A stretch of 64,000 nt of DNA from Polaribacter gangjinensis. Its GTDB lineage: Bacteria > Bacteroidota > Bacteroidia > Flavobacteriales > Flavobacteriaceae. The DNA lies in assembly GCF_038024125.1 (NCBI RefSeq), contig NZ_CP150662.1:637501-701500 (forward strand), read 5' to 3'. Under the pieces are notes generated by a model. The model did no database searches, was not told the origin of the DNA, and saw only the letters and a list, made by a program, of their open reading frames with translations. Positions 45,812 to 54,579 of this stretch are shown here, one piece after another; within the stretch, counting starts at the first letter, position 1; each line of letters starts with the position of its first letter. A program made the translations under genes and the position numbers.

Positions 45812-47359
45812 TTATAAATCAGACATTACCTTATAACTAGGATCTTCAAGTACATTAACCTCAATAATTTTGTCGGCATTTTTCAATAATTTTTGACAAT
45901 CTGCACTCAAATGACGTAAGTGTACTTTTTTACCTACTTTTTCATATCGCTCTGTTATTTTGTTCAATGCCTCTATGGCAGACATGTCTACAACCCTACT
46001 TTCTTTAAAATCAATGATGATTTGTTCAGGATCGTTCAAAACATCAAACTTTTCGTTGAAAACAGTTACCGAACCAAAAAATAAAGGACCGTAAATCTCG
46101 TAGTGTTTAATGCCTTTTTCGTCAGTATATTTTCGAGCACGAATGCGTTGCGCATTGTCCCAAGCAAATACCAAAGCCGCTATAATTACCCCAATTATAA
46201 CTGCCAATGCCAAATTGTGCAAGAATACCGTTACTAATGTAACTACTACCATAACAAAAATGTCGGATTTTGGCATTCTGTTAAAGGTTTTTAAACTCGC
46301 CCATTCAAAGGTTCCAATTGCCACCATAATCATCAAACCAGTTAAAGCTGCCATGGGCAATTGCTCAATTAAACCTGCCCCAAACATTACAAAAGCTAAC
46401 AATGCCACAGCTGCAACAATTCCTGATAACCTTGCTCTTGCCCCGTTTGAAACGTTGATTAAACTTTGACCAATCATGGCACAACCTCCCATTCCTGAGA
46501 AAAAACCCGATAAAATATTGGCTGCACCTTGAGCAACTGCCTCTTTATTACCACGACCACGCGTTTCTGTAATCTCGTCAACGATATTTAAAGTTAACAA
46601 ACTTTCAATCAATCCAACACCAGCCACAATTGCCGCATACGGGAAAATTACAACCAACGTTTCTAAGTTAACAGGTACATTAGGAATGTGAAATGGCGGA
46701 AAACCACCTTGAATAGACGCAATATCACCCACAGTTTTGGTATCAATCCCAAACCCAATTACAATTCCTGAAATGGTTAAAATTGCCATTAACGACGAAG
46801 GAATCACTTTGGTTAGTTTTGGCAAACCCCAAATAATCAACATGGTTAATACCACCAATCCTAAAAAAATTGCCAAAGAACTCCCTGTCAACCAATCGCC
46901 ATTATTGTCTTTAAATTGAGCCAATTGCGACATAAAAATGATGATTGCCAAACCATTGACAAATCCGAAAATCACTGGATGGGGCACTAAACGCATCAAT
47001 TTTCCCAAACGTAAAACACCTGCTGTAACCTGTAAAATTCCGGCTAAAACAACGGTTGCAAAAATATATTCAGGTCCGTGCGAAATTGCCAAAGCAACAA
47101 TTACCACAGCTACTGCTCCTGTTGCTCCCGAAATCATGCCTGGTCTTCCACCTAAAATTGAGGTTATCAAACCCATTACAAATGCGGCATACAAACCTGT
47201 TAACGGAGATAAGCCAGCTATGAGCGCAAAAGCAACAGCCTCTGGAATCAATGCAATCGCTACTGTTAGTCCTGATAAAACTTCGGTCTTATAATCTACT
47301 TTTTGTTTGAAGTCAAAGAGGTTGATGTATTTTTTAAGTTGGATAGGTTTTGAAATCAT
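45812..47359 (-). CDS. SulP-family inorganic anion transporter with STAS domain
   Basis: 515 residues. About twelve helices begin at YKTEVLSGLTVAIALIPEAVAFALIAG, the SulP signature region. The C-terminal 90 residues form a STAS domain (IIDFKESRVVDMSAIEALNKI). Such proteins carry sulfate, bicarbonate or other anions with Na+ or H+. The substrate is not decided by the sequence; bicarbonate transport is common in marine relatives. It is monocistronic and divergent from tsaE. Confidence 0.92.
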   Translation of the reverse strand: MISKPIQLKKYINLFDFKQKVDYKTEVLSGLTVAIALIPEAVAFALIAGLSPLTGLYAAFVMGLITSILGGRPGMISGATGAVAVVIVALAISHGPEYIFATVVLAGILQVTAGVLRLGKLMRLVPHPVIFGFVNGLAIIIFMSQLAQFKDNNGDWLTGSSLAIFLGLVVLTMLIIWGLPKLTKVIPSSLMAILTISGIVIGFGIDTKTVGDIASIQGGFPPFHIPNVPVNLETLVVIFPYAAIVAGVGLIESLLTLNIVDEITETRGRGNKEAVAQGAANILSGFFSGMGGCAMIGQSLINVSNGARARLSGIVAAVALLAFVMFGAGLIEQLPMAALTGLMIMVAIGTFEWASLKTFNRMPKSDIFVMVVVTLVTVFLHNLALAVIIGVIIAALVFAWDNAQRIRARKYTDEKGIKHYEIYGPLFFGSVTVFNEKFDVLNDPEQIIIDFKESRVVDMSAIEALNKITERYEKVGKKVHLRHLSADCQKLLKNADKIIEVNVLEDPSYKVMSDL

Positions 47360-47614
47360 TATTTTGGTTGAATATTTATAATGAAATAAGAATTATATAA
47401 AAAGCTATATATGTTCTTTTTAATTTCATTTTAGAAAGTGGCAAAATTAGGCAATCCTTTTACTTTATAAAACAAAAAAAGGGTTTGATTGTTCTAGATA
47501 TATTATTTAGTTCGTTACTATACAAAAACACTCGAATTGACTTTGAAAATCGTCGTTTCAACTGCAGCTTGGTTTAGAAAGCAATTTTCAAACATTTTTT
47601 AACGCTAGCTACAT

Positions 47615-47622
47615 TATCTTTG
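47615..47622 (+). promoter_or_regulatory. tsaE: -7 box for tsaE
   Basis: TATCTTTG, a perfect TAnnTTTG, 14 bases before the ATG at 47637. No clear -33 element. Confidence 0.55.
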
Positions 47623-47636
47623 TTATTTTTAACCTC

Positions 47637-48044
47637 ATGAATAGAGACTATGATTTATCAGATTTAACGGCCATTGCAACGAAAATAATTGCAACTGTTC
47701 CTAAAAAAACACTGTTGTTTTATGGAGAAATGGGTGTGGGAAAAACTACGCTTATTAAAGAAATTTGCTTGCAATTGGGTGTTGTAGATAACATCTCCTC
47801 TCCTACTTTTTCATTGGTTAATGAATATCAAACCACTAACAATGAGCGAGTGTATCACTTCGATTTTTATAGAATTATCGATGAAACCGAAGCTTTAGAC
47901 ATCGGAATTGATGATTATTTTTATAACAATGATTGGTGTTTGATTGAGTGGCCTCAAAACATCAAAAATTTACTACCTTTAAACGCGGTAGAAATTCAAC
48001 TTTCTATGGCAGCAAATGGCAAACGAAACATTCTAATCAAATAA
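47637..48044 (+). CDS. tsaE: TsaE, ATPase of the tRNA t6A-forming complex
   Basis: 135 residues. Walker A GEMGVGKTTLIKEI, the ISSPTFSLVNEY switch region and DWCLIEWPQNI near the end identify TsaE. With TsaB, TsaC and TsaD it makes N6-threonylcarbamoyladenosine at position 37 of ANN-decoding tRNAs. It is an essential function in most bacteria. It lies 9 bases ahead of the Ald-like gene, probably co-transcribed. Confidence 0.95.
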   Translation: MNRDYDLSDLTAIATKIIATVPKKTLLFYGEMGVGKTTLIKEICLQLGVVDNISSPTFSLVNEYQTTNNERVYHFDFYRIIDETEALDIGIDDYFYNNDWCLIEWPQNIKNLLPLNAVEIQLSMAANGKRNILIK

Positions 48045-48053
48045 TAGACATTT

Positions 48054-49250
48054 ATGAGTTCTTTTTCTCCTTTTAGCAAAGAAGATTTGCTACCCCAAGA
48101 AGAAATGTTAGAAGTGCAAAAACGCAAAGGAGAGCTTTTTATAGGCTTGCCTAAAGAAACCTATTTGGGTGAAAAAAGAGTTTGTTTAACGCCAGATGCT
48201 GTATCTGCCTTGTGTGCACATGGTCACCGAATTGTAGTTGAAACTGGTGCAGGTTTGCATTCTAGTTACTCAGACAAAGAATACTCAGAGGCAGGTGCAA
48301 AAATATCTGACAACGTAGAAGAAGCTTTTAAATGCAATATTGTATTGAAAGTTGCCCCGCCAACAGAAAAAGAAATCGGATATATCAATCCGCAAACCAT
48401 CTTAATTTCGTCATTGCAATTAAAAACTCAATCCAAAGCCTATTTTGAACAATTGGCTAAAAAAAGAATTACTGCAGTGGCTTTTGATTTTATCAAAGAC
48501 GAGCATAATTCTTATCCTATTGTAAAATCGCTCAGTGAAATTGCTGGTACTGCATCTATATTAATTGCAGCCGAATTGATGAGCGGCATTAACAAAGGAA
48601 ATGGTTTGTTGTTAGGAAATATTGGAGGTGTGCCACCATCAAGCGTGGTGATTTTTGGCGCAGGAACTGTGGGTGAATATGCTGCCAAAACCGCTATTGG
48701 TTTGGGAGCTAGAGTAAAAGTTTTTGACAATTCTATCAGCAAACTTCGCAAATTGCAAGACTGTTTGCACGCACCAATTTATACTTCTACTGTGCAACCA
48801 AAATCGGTAGCCAAAGCTTTGATGCGTTGTGATGTGGCTATTGGTGCGATTAGAGGTAAAAACAGGTCGCCCATTTGTGCTACTGAAGACATGATTAAAA
48901 CCATGAAAGAAGGAGCTGTCATTGTAGATGTAAGTATTGATAGAGGTGGTTGTTTTGAAACTTCTAACGTTACTACACACAACACACCAACTTTTGTAAA
49001 ACATGGAGTGATTCATTATTGTGTACCCAATATTCCTGCAAGATATGCACGAACTGCCTCTGTTTCTATCAGTAATATTTTTACGCCATATCTGTTAAAC
49101 ATTGCAGAAGAAGGTGGTTTTGAAAATGCAGCACGATTTGATAGAAGCTTGCGCAATGGCATGTATTTTTATCACGGAATTTTAACCAACAAAACAGTAG
49201 CTGATTGGTTCGATTTACCATACAGAGATATTAATTTATTGCTTATTTAA
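48054..49250 (+). CDS. Alanine dehydrogenase-like protein lacking the catalytic His
   Basis: 398 residues with a 28-residue N-terminal extension over canonical Ald. The pyruvate-site Arg42 (EKRVCLTP) and Lys99 are in place, and the NAD-binding GAGTVGEYAAK and VDVSIDRGGCFET are intact. The position of the active-site His in the normal FTYFHFA loop reads ISSLQLK (118-124), so the proton-transfer His is missing. The canonical Ald is at 58096-59181. This paralogue may have another substrate or a transhydrogenase-like role; databases would name it alanine dehydrogenase. Confidence 0.85.
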   Translation: MSSFSPFSKEDLLPQEEMLEVQKRKGELFIGLPKETYLGEKRVCLTPDAVSALCAHGHRIVVETGAGLHSSYSDKEYSEAGAKISDNVEEAFKCNIVLKVAPPTEKEIGYINPQTILISSLQLKTQSKAYFEQLAKKRITAVAFDFIKDEHNSYPIVKSLSEIAGTASILIAAELMSGINKGNGLLLGNIGGVPPSSVVIFGAGTVGEYAAKTAIGLGARVKVFDNSISKLRKLQDCLHAPIYTSTVQPKSVAKALMRCDVAIGAIRGKNRSPICATEDMIKTMKEGAVIVDVSIDRGGCFETSNVTTHNTPTFVKHGVIHYCVPNIPARYARTASVSISNIFTPYLLNIAEEGGFENAARFDRSLRNGMYFYHGILTNKTVADWFDLPYRDINLLLI

Positions 49251-49273
49251 CCCTATTTATAGCTTAAAAAAAG

Positions 49274-49281
49274 TATTTTTG
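49274..49281 (+). promoter_or_regulatory. -7 box for the DUF4258-like gene
   Basis: TATTTTTG, matching TAnnTTTG, 17 bases before the ATG at 49299. Confidence 0.5.
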
Positions 49282-49298
49282 CAGCATAAATTTATACG

Positions 49299-49667
49299 AT
49301 GTTACTGAAAAGAATTGGTTATTATTTGATAGGTGTTTCCATTGGAGCCATTGCAGTTTCTTTTATATGGAAAAATAAAAATGCTTCATTTGACTATGGA
49401 ATGGACGCACGAACCTTAAAAACCATTCGAATTAAAGAACGATTCTATTCCAATGAAGCATTGCAAACTCTTCAAAACAAACAATTGGATACTACTATCA
49501 TTTCTAAAATACTAAGAAATGCAGATGTAGATTTTAACAAAGGAAAACCAAGACAAAAACCTTGTGCTGAATACTTTATTACGGGTAAAGACAATTTAAA
49601 AAACATCAGTTTATACGTTTCTAGATGTGATTCTACTGCAACTATTGAAAAGATAATTATAAATTAG
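49299..49667 (+). CDS. DUF4258-like membrane-anchored protein
   Basis: 122 residues: an N-terminal membrane anchor (RIGYYLIGVSIGAIAVSFIW) and a small soluble domain with FDYGMDARTLKTIRIKERFYSNEAL and a Cys pair in KPCAEYFITG and VSRCDST. Similar proteins are widely placed after the Ald-like gene in Flavobacteriia. The function is unknown. It overlaps the convergent YdeI-like gene by 4 bases. Confidence 0.75.
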   Translation: MLLKRIGYYLIGVSIGAIAVSFIWKNKNASFDYGMDARTLKTIRIKERFYSNEALQTLQNKQLDTTIISKILRNADVDFNKGKPRQKPCAEYFITGKDNLKNISLYVSRCDSTATIEKIIIN

Positions 49668-50257
49668 TTTTTTTGATATTGGTCATTCAATCCCTTTTTA
49701 TCCAAAATCATAGCAATACACTTGTCAACTCTTTTTAGTTTGGTTTCAGATTTTTTCGCTTCAGAAATATAGGTAGCATACTCTCGTTGACAGCTCTTAG
49801 TAAGTTGCTGAAAAGCGATTGTTAAATCCTTATTTTTAGAGAGCTCATTTTGAAGTTCAATCGGAATATTTACATTGACATCCTCCGTTTTTCGTTTGAT
49901 TTCTTTACCCAACTTTATATTTTCAATTGTCTGGGCAATATATTCTTTGATTAGTTCCGTTTGTACATCATCAATTGAAAAAAATCGCCACTGCAACATT
50001 GCTTTGGTTTTGCCTTCTTGCGCGTTGATAAAAACTTTTTTTTCGTCATGCAACAAAGCTCCCTGAAAAAACCACAAGCCACAATAATTTTTAAATGCTG
50101 CCAATCCAACACAGTTTTTTTGATTGAAAACAAACACAGGTGCACCCCATTTGATGGTTTCTTCCAAAGGGAATTCTGTAATAATTTCTCTTAATTTAGT
50201 GAGAATTTCTTTCCATTGTGGATGTTTTTCAATGTATTCCAAAACTTTATCACTCAT
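49664..50257 (-). CDS. YdeI/OmpD-associated family protein with DUF1801-like domain
   Basis: 197 residues. The N-terminal two-thirds resemble DUF1801 (EETIKWGAPVFVFNQKNCVGLAAFKNYCGLWFFQGALL) and the end matches YdeI (LTKSCQREYATYISEAKKSETKLKRVDKCI). These are small soluble proteins of unknown role, named from a genetic link to OmpD. It is divergent from the sirtuin gene. Confidence 0.85.
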   Translation of the reverse strand: MSDKVLEYIEKHPQWKEILTKLREIITEFPLEETIKWGAPVFVFNQKNCVGLAAFKNYCGLWFFQGALLHDEKKVFINAQEGKTKAMLQWRFFSIDDVQTELIKEYIAQTIENIKLGKEIKRKTEDVNVNIPIELQNELSKNKDLTIAFQQLTKSCQREYATYISEAKKSETKLKRVDKCIAMILDKKGLNDQYQKN

Positions 50258-50312
50258 TTTCTATTTGATTTTGTACTTGTAAATTGAATTCGCTTTACGG
50301 TTTTAAATATAC

Positions 50313-50320
50313 TATTTTTG
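50313..50320 (+). promoter_or_regulatory. -7 box for the sirtuin gene
   Basis: TATTTTTG ends 5 bases before the ATG at 50326, so the transcript would be leaderless or nearly so. It rules out the upstream TTG at 50284 as the start. Confidence 0.5.
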
Positions 50321-50325
50321 TAGTT

Positions 50326-51024
50326 ATGAAAAAATTAGTCGTTTTAACAGGCGCAGGAATTTCAGCAGAAAGTGGCATCAAAACTTTTAGAGATGCTGAT
50401 GGTTTGTGGGAAGGTCATGATGTATTAGAAGTGGCAACTCCTGAGGGTTTTGCTAAAAATCCGGCTTTGGTATTGGATTTTTACAATCAACGAAGAAGAC
50501 AGTTGTTAACAGTTTTGCCCAACAAAGCACATTATAATTTAGTTGCTTTAGAAGAATACTTTGAGGTGCAAATCATCACTCAAAATATCGACGACTTACA
50601 CGAACGTGCAGGCAGTAAAAATGTGTTGCATTTGCATGGTGAACTCTTAAAAGTGCGCAGTACTAAAAATCCAACTACTATTTTAGAATGGAGAAAAGAC
50701 TTGATGTTAGGAGATTTGTGCAAACAAAAAAGTCAGTTGCGCCCCCATATTGTATGGTTTGGAGAAGAAGTACCTATGCTTGAAAAAGCGATTGAACTTA
50801 CTGAAAAAGCTGATATTTTAGTAATTATTGGCACTTCTATGCAAGTGTATCCTGCAGCAAGTTTGGTGCATTATGTGAGTCAAAAAACTCCTATTTATTT
50901 TATAGACCCAAATCCACAAATAACTGAAAATCGATTTGCCAATTTGATAATTATTAAGGAGTTAGCAAGTACAGGAACGAGCATTTTGAATGCTATGTTA
51001 TTACAAAAACAAAAGAGCTACTAA
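50326..51024 (+). CDS. Sir2-family NAD-dependent protein deacylase (CobB type)
   Basis: 232 residues from the ATG at 50326, where the fold begins (MKKLVVLTGAGISAESGIKTFR). QNIDDLHERAG and the catalytic His in HLHGE are intact. The Tyr-x-x-Arg motif (FYNQRRR) marks the class III group that prefers succinyl or malonyl lysine. The zinc-ribbon cysteines are mostly lost (one Cys in GDLCKQK), as in several Bacteroidota relatives. It ends at a hairpin terminator. Confidence 0.9.
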   Translation: MKKLVVLTGAGISAESGIKTFRDADGLWEGHDVLEVATPEGFAKNPALVLDFYNQRRRQLLTVLPNKAHYNLVALEEYFEVQIITQNIDDLHERAGSKNVLHLHGELLKVRSTKNPTTILEWRKDLMLGDLCKQKSQLRPHIVWFGEEVPMLEKAIELTEKADILVIIGTSMQVYPAASLVHYVSQKTPIYFIDPNPQITENRFANLIIIKELASTGTSILNAMLLQKQKSY

Positions 51025-51162
51025 GTAGCTCTTTCACATTTAAATCTTTACACTTGCTTCAAAAAAATCCTTCTCAGTAAAAATTTACACTAAGGGTTTG
51101 TAAGGGGTATATAGGGGTTATTCGTTAGGGATGCTTTTTATTATTACTACCTTTCTCTAATT
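51005..51162 (-). ncRNA. Candidate small RNA beside the LytTR operon
   Basis: A minus-strand transcript starting near 51162, from the -7 box at 51169-51176, would run about 155 bases to the hairpin-plus-T-run at 51012-51034. It contains no ORF of note but several C-rich motifs (CCCT, ACCCCT, ACCCCTT, ACCCTT), as in some regulatory RNAs that pair with G-rich targets. A repeat pair found upstream of the signalling operon also lies upstream of this promoter. It slightly overlaps the end of the sirtuin gene in antisense. This is an inference from signals only. Confidence 0.35.
51012..51034. terminator. Bidirectional intrinsic terminator
   Basis: AAAGAGCTA (51012-51020) and TAGCTCTTT (51026-51034) pair around CTAAG. 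It ends the sirtuin gene on the plus strand. On the minus strand a T-rich run follows, so it could also end the predicted small RNA. Confidence 0.75.
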
Positions 51163-51168
51163 ACACTA

Positions 51169-51176
51169 CAAAGATA
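51169..51176 (-). promoter_or_regulatory. -7 box without an associated gene
   Basis: Reads TATCTTTG on the minus strand, directed away from the LytTR regulator gene. No TTG lies at the standard distance upstream, which would fit a promoter that needs an activator. The rest of the 51025-51351 gap holds the repeats at 51223-51258 and nothing else obvious. Confidence 0.4.
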
Positions 51177-51222
51177 GGTTCAATTAGATGCTGTTTAGCT
51201 TTCTTTTCGATGTGCAACTTTT

Positions 51223-51258
51223 TAGTTACGATGAATGAATTGATGTATTTCGACGAAT
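51223..51258 (-). promoter_or_regulatory. Paired CGATGAAT / CGACGAAT repeats, second copy
   Basis: CGATGAAT at 51229-51236 and CGACGAAT at 51251-51258, 22 bases start to start, about 55-80 bases upstream of the -7 box at 51169-51176. The same pair, with the same order and 21-base spacing, lies upstream of the signalling operon (55366-55400). LytTR regulators bind such two-turn direct repeats, so this may be the target of the regulator encoded at 51352-52065. Confidence 0.5.
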
Positions 51259-51351
51259 GTTTCTAAAACAATTGATCAAAAATTTATAGATAAACGTAAA
51301 GAAACCTTTAAATGGATTGGAATGCTAGAAAGAAAAATGTTTAAAAAGAAA

Positions 51352-52065
51352 CTACAGTAAATTGAGACGTTTCATAAGCTCAGGTCTATTTGAACGACTT
51401 ACAGGAACCACATCTTTTTTAATCAACACACTATTGTCTTCAATATCAATGATTTTTTTGACATTGATGATGAAAGAGCGATGCACTTTTAAAAAAAGGG
51501 ATGTTGGCAATTTGTCTTCTATTTTTTTTAAAGTAGAATGCACAACATAGTTTTTATCTTCTGTTTTGATGTGAATATAATCGCCTTTAGCTTCAACCAA
51601 ATAAATACTAGCCAAATCAATTTTTATAAGACGTCTATCAATATTTACATAAAAATCATTTTCAACAACCGTTTCCTTTTCGCTCTTGCTAGCTTTTATT
51701 TTCGGTTTTTTAGGGATTGTATTTTTTACTTTTGCAATGGCTTTTTCAAAGCGTGGCAATTGTATGGGCTTTAACAAATAATCTACTACACACTCATATT
51801 CAAAAGCTTCAATAGCAAATTGAGGATCTGATGTGGTTAAGATTATTTTTGGCGGATTTTTTAGGGTCTTGATAAAGTCTAGCCCACTAAAATCGGGCAT
51901 GTGAATATCTAAAAAAATAAGATCTACTTCGTTTTCATTTAAGTATTTAATGGCTTGAATTGCACTTGAAAATTCTTCAACAACGGTAAGGTCATCAAAA
52001 CTGTTACAAAGAGTTTGTATGATAACTCTTGCCATTTTTTCATCATCAATTAATATGCAATTCAT
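51352..52065 (-). CDS. LytTR-family response regulator
   Basis: 237 residues: receiver domain (Asp7, Asp8, phospho-acceptor Asp53 in FLDIHMPDFSG, Lys in YLLKPIQ) and LytTR DNA-binding domain from about 130 (LIKIDLASIYLVEAKGDYIHI, FLKVHRSFIIN). It is the last gene of the RR-FIST-kinase-Hpt operon, 5 bases after the Hpt gene, and so the likely output of that relay. The paired repeats at 51223-51258 and 55366-55400 are candidate targets. Confidence 0.92.
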   Translation of the reverse strand: MNCILIDDEKMARVIIQTLCNSFDDLTVVEEFSSAIQAIKYLNENEVDLIFLDIHMPDFSGLDFIKTLKNPPKIILTTSDPQFAIEAFEYECVVDYLLKPIQLPRFEKAIAKVKNTIPKKPKIKASKSEKETVVENDFYVNIDRRLIKIDLASIYLVEAKGDYIHIKTEDKNYVVHSTLKKIEDKLPTSLFLKVHRSFIINVKKIIDIEDNSVLIKKDVVPVSRSNRPELMKRLNLL

Positions 52066-52070
52066 AGAAA

Positions 52071-52394
52071 TTAAATAGTTTTCAAATACGATGAAATTAC
52101 TTGTAACAATTCCTCAAATGCTTCTGCACCCTCAATATTGTTATCTTTTAGATTTCGTTCATAATCATTTGCTAATTTATAACTTTTTTCGAAACCCAAA
52201 ATACTTATTTTTGGTTTCATTCTGTGTACATTAGCTGCAAGTAGCTTGAAATCTTTTTGTGCTAAACTTTCGTAATAGGCAATTTTCTCTTCTGGAAACT
52301 CATTTTTAAGAACATCAACCAGAAGTTGCTTTACAGCTTCATCTCCTGCTGCTAGTTGATCTATATAATTTAAATTTGGTTGTTCAGAAATCAT
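52071..52394 (-). CDS. Hpt-domain phosphotransfer protein
   Basis: 107 residues from the ATG at 52394, which overlaps the kinase stop (ATGA); a longer form begins upstream inside the kinase gene and is less likely. The phosphorylatable His lies in LLAANVHRMKPKISILGF, the Hpt consensus. It would carry phosphate from the kinase to the LytTR regulator next to it or to the receiver at 54876-55289. Confidence 0.88.
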   Translation of the reverse strand: MISEQPNLNYIDQLAAGDEAVKQLLVDVLKNEFPEEKIAYYESLAQKDFKLLAANVHRMKPKISILGFEKSYKLANDYERNLKDNNIEGAEAFEELLQVISSYLKTI

Positions 52395-53440
52395 TTTTTT
52401 AAGGTAAAATGGAAAGTAGTTCCAACATTCATTGTGGATTCTAACCATATTGTACCTTTGTAAAGTTCTATAATTTTTTTGACAATTGAAAGCCCAATGC
52501 CCGAAGATTTGTCATCGTTTTGCAATTTTTTAAAAGCGATGAAAATTTTATCAAAATATTTGCTTTCTATGCCTTTGCCATTGTCACTTATAGAAAACTT
52601 CCAAAAGGTTTCATCTTCGCTAAAATTTAGCGTAATCATGGCAATTTCTTTATCATTAAACTTAATTCCGTTATCAATGATATTGAAAAATAAACGTTCT
52701 AACGTATAAAAATCACCCTGAATTACAGGGAGGTTTGCTGGAAGATTGAATTCGTATTTTTTTGAGGTCTCGATTTTTTTTGCTACGTCTGATAAAACAC
52801 TTTCTAAAGCTATACTTTTAAATTTATTTTCAATTTTGCTAACTTTTGAAAATTCTGAAATTCCGTGAACGATATAATACAGTTTGTCTACATTTTCTTG
52901 AATTAAATCTAGTTTTTCTAGGCCATCTTGCTCTAAAGCGTCTTTATAATCTTCTTTAATCCAAGAAGTTAGTGTATTGATACTTTGCAAGGGTGATTTT
53001 AAATCATGAGAAACCATGTGTGCATAATAATTGAGTTCTCGATTTTGCTGCTCAACATTTTGAAGTAACTTGTCTCTTTGCGTGTTGAATTCGATGATTT
53101 TTTTTGCTTGATGGTTGATAAAATCAACAAGATTATGACTATTAAGTTCTAAATCATCAATGTTTTTAACCCCTTTTATGTTGTAGGTTTTTAGAGTTTC
53201 AACAACATTCTGCAACTTTTCAATGATTTTATTTTGGGCATCATATTGTTTTTTTAATAAAATATTTGCCTGAGATAGTTCTTCAGAACTAATTTTTGTA
53301 GCTCTTTGAAGCATCACAAATTGGTCATCAAAAGTGTGGTAAGACTTATTTACTGCATCCAAAAAAAGTTGCATTTCTGGATGAGATTTTAATTCATCAG
53401 ATAAATATTTTCGAATTTGCCTTTTTAAAAGTGGATTCAT
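52391..53440 (-). CDS. Soluble sensor histidine kinase
   Basis: 349 residues without membrane helices. A coiled-coil N-terminal region (to about 130) leads to HisKA with the H-box YYAHMVSHDLKSPLQSIN and a HATPase domain (IIDNGIKFND, SDNGKGI, SSGIGLSIVKKIIELYKG). The input probably comes from a partner protein, here the FIST protein encoded with a 4-base overlap upstream. This matches NosP-kinase pairs in other bacteria. It lies in the same operon as Hpt and LytTR. Confidence 0.9.
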   Translation of the reverse strand: MNPLLKRQIRKYLSDELKSHPEMQLFLDAVNKSYHTFDDQFVMLQRATKISSEELSQANILLKKQYDAQNKIIEKLQNVVETLKTYNIKGVKNIDDLELNSHNLVDFINHQAKKIIEFNTQRDKLLQNVEQQNRELNYYAHMVSHDLKSPLQSINTLTSWIKEDYKDALEQDGLEKLDLIQENVDKLYYIVHGISEFSKVSKIENKFKSIALESVLSDVAKKIETSKKYEFNLPANLPVIQGDFYTLERLFFNIIDNGIKFNDKEIAMITLNFSEDETFWKFSISDNGKGIESKYFDKIFIAFKKLQNDDKSSGIGLSIVKKIIELYKGTIWLESTMNVGTTFHFTLKK

Positions 53441-54579
53441 TGTTCGCTAATTAAGGTAATTGTCATTGTTTGATTGTGTAATTGACAATTATTTTCTCCG
53501 TTAAAAGGGGCAATTTCACCATAAGAATACAATCCGCATATGGTGGTTTTATTCCCAACAACTTCAACAACTTCGTCTACTTCTTCTTCAACTCGTTGAT
53601 CAAGTACTAATTTTCTACCTATACAACTTACTAAAATTGCAAGCTCTGGCACTTTATTTCTTTGGTGATTTGCTTTGTTTGCAGCAATTTCGGCAGCATT
53701 TATAATGCTATCAACATTAGTCATCATCAATTGAACTGTGGAGTTTTCGGCAATATCACCCGCCAAAATCATTGAATTTTCTTTTTCGTCAATGTTTAAA
53801 ATAGTTCTAACAATTGATTCGTTTTCATTACTAGATTTCACTTTTAAAGGAAATAACAACGCTGCTGAAGGCAATTCTTTTGATTTTTCACCCAAATAGG
53901 TTTTATACAAATCAAGTGCAGGTTTGTTATCTAATTCGTATAAAATATTGTCTTTTGATTTGGTTACAATTCTTTCAGGTCCAAAAGGTGTCCAACCATC
54001 GTTAATAGCAAATGAAACTTCTAAATGTTCACCATACAATCCAATCGCAACAATTTCGCCAGCTTTTGGATTTTCGTTGTACGAACAAATAGTTTTTTCA
54101 AATCTTGCAGCATCACTACATAAAGCTCCTGTAATTAATATATCATTGTGGGTAACTTTATTCATACCATTGGCTAATTGACTACCATTAATGACACTTC
54201 CATCAGAAATTACCAACACATATTTTAAATTTTCTTGATCAAACTGTTGAATCAATTCATAACCCGCTTGAAAACTATTCACAGCCTGATTTTGATTTTT
54301 TACATTGACAGTTTTGATTTCGAAATTACTTTTTTCGAATTCAATTGCAGTGATAGTGATGCCATCATCATCTACAGAATGTGAAGAAATATCACCTGCT
54401 GATGAGCCAAAAACGATTTCACCATCTTTAAAAATTTCTCTAACTTCTTGATAGATATCGTTTTTTTCAAGCAAATACCTGCTTCCAAAAACCAATACAA
54501 GAGGTTTAACAAGAGGTATATTTTCTCCTAAATATTGCCAATTAGTGTCAATGTTTCTGCGTAGTTGAACTGTTTTCAT
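53437..54579 (-). CDS. FIST-domain sensor, NosP-like
   Basis: 380 residues: FIST_N (about 30-225; FGSRYLLEK, GEIVFGSSAGDISS, LITGALCSDAARF) and FIST_C (about 230-365; SAALLFPLKVKS, VPELAILVSCIGRKLVLDQRVEEEV, ICGLYSYGEIAPF). FIST proteins include NosP, a haem-binding nitric-oxide sensor that regulates a co-encoded kinase. The kinase, Hpt and regulator follow with overlaps. The haem ligand cannot be identified by eye, so the NO-sensing role is inferred from family and context. Confidence 0.88.
   Translation of the reverse strand: MKTVQLRRNIDTNWQYLGENIPLVKPLVLVFGSRYLLEKNDIYQEVREIFKDGEIVFGSSAGDISSHSVDDDGITITAIEFEKSNFEIKTVNVKNQNQAVNSFQAGYELIQQFDQENLKYVLVISDGSVINGSQLANGMNKVTHNDILITGALCSDAARFEKTICSYNENPKAGEIVAIGLYGEHLEVSFAINDGWTPFGPERIVTKSKDNILYELDNKPALDLYKTYLGEKSKELPSAALLFPLKVKSSNENESIVRTILNIDEKENSMILAGDIAENSTVQLMMTNVDSIINAAEIAANKANHQRNKVPELAILVSCIGRKLVLDQRVEEEVDEVVEVVGNKTTICGLYSYGEIAPFNGENNCQLHNQTMTITLISEQ

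Noticed and set aside
45733..45840. 35-codon plus-strand frame in the gap before the SulP gene
   Set aside because: It overlaps the SulP stop, has no promoter box nearby and resembles nothing recognisable.
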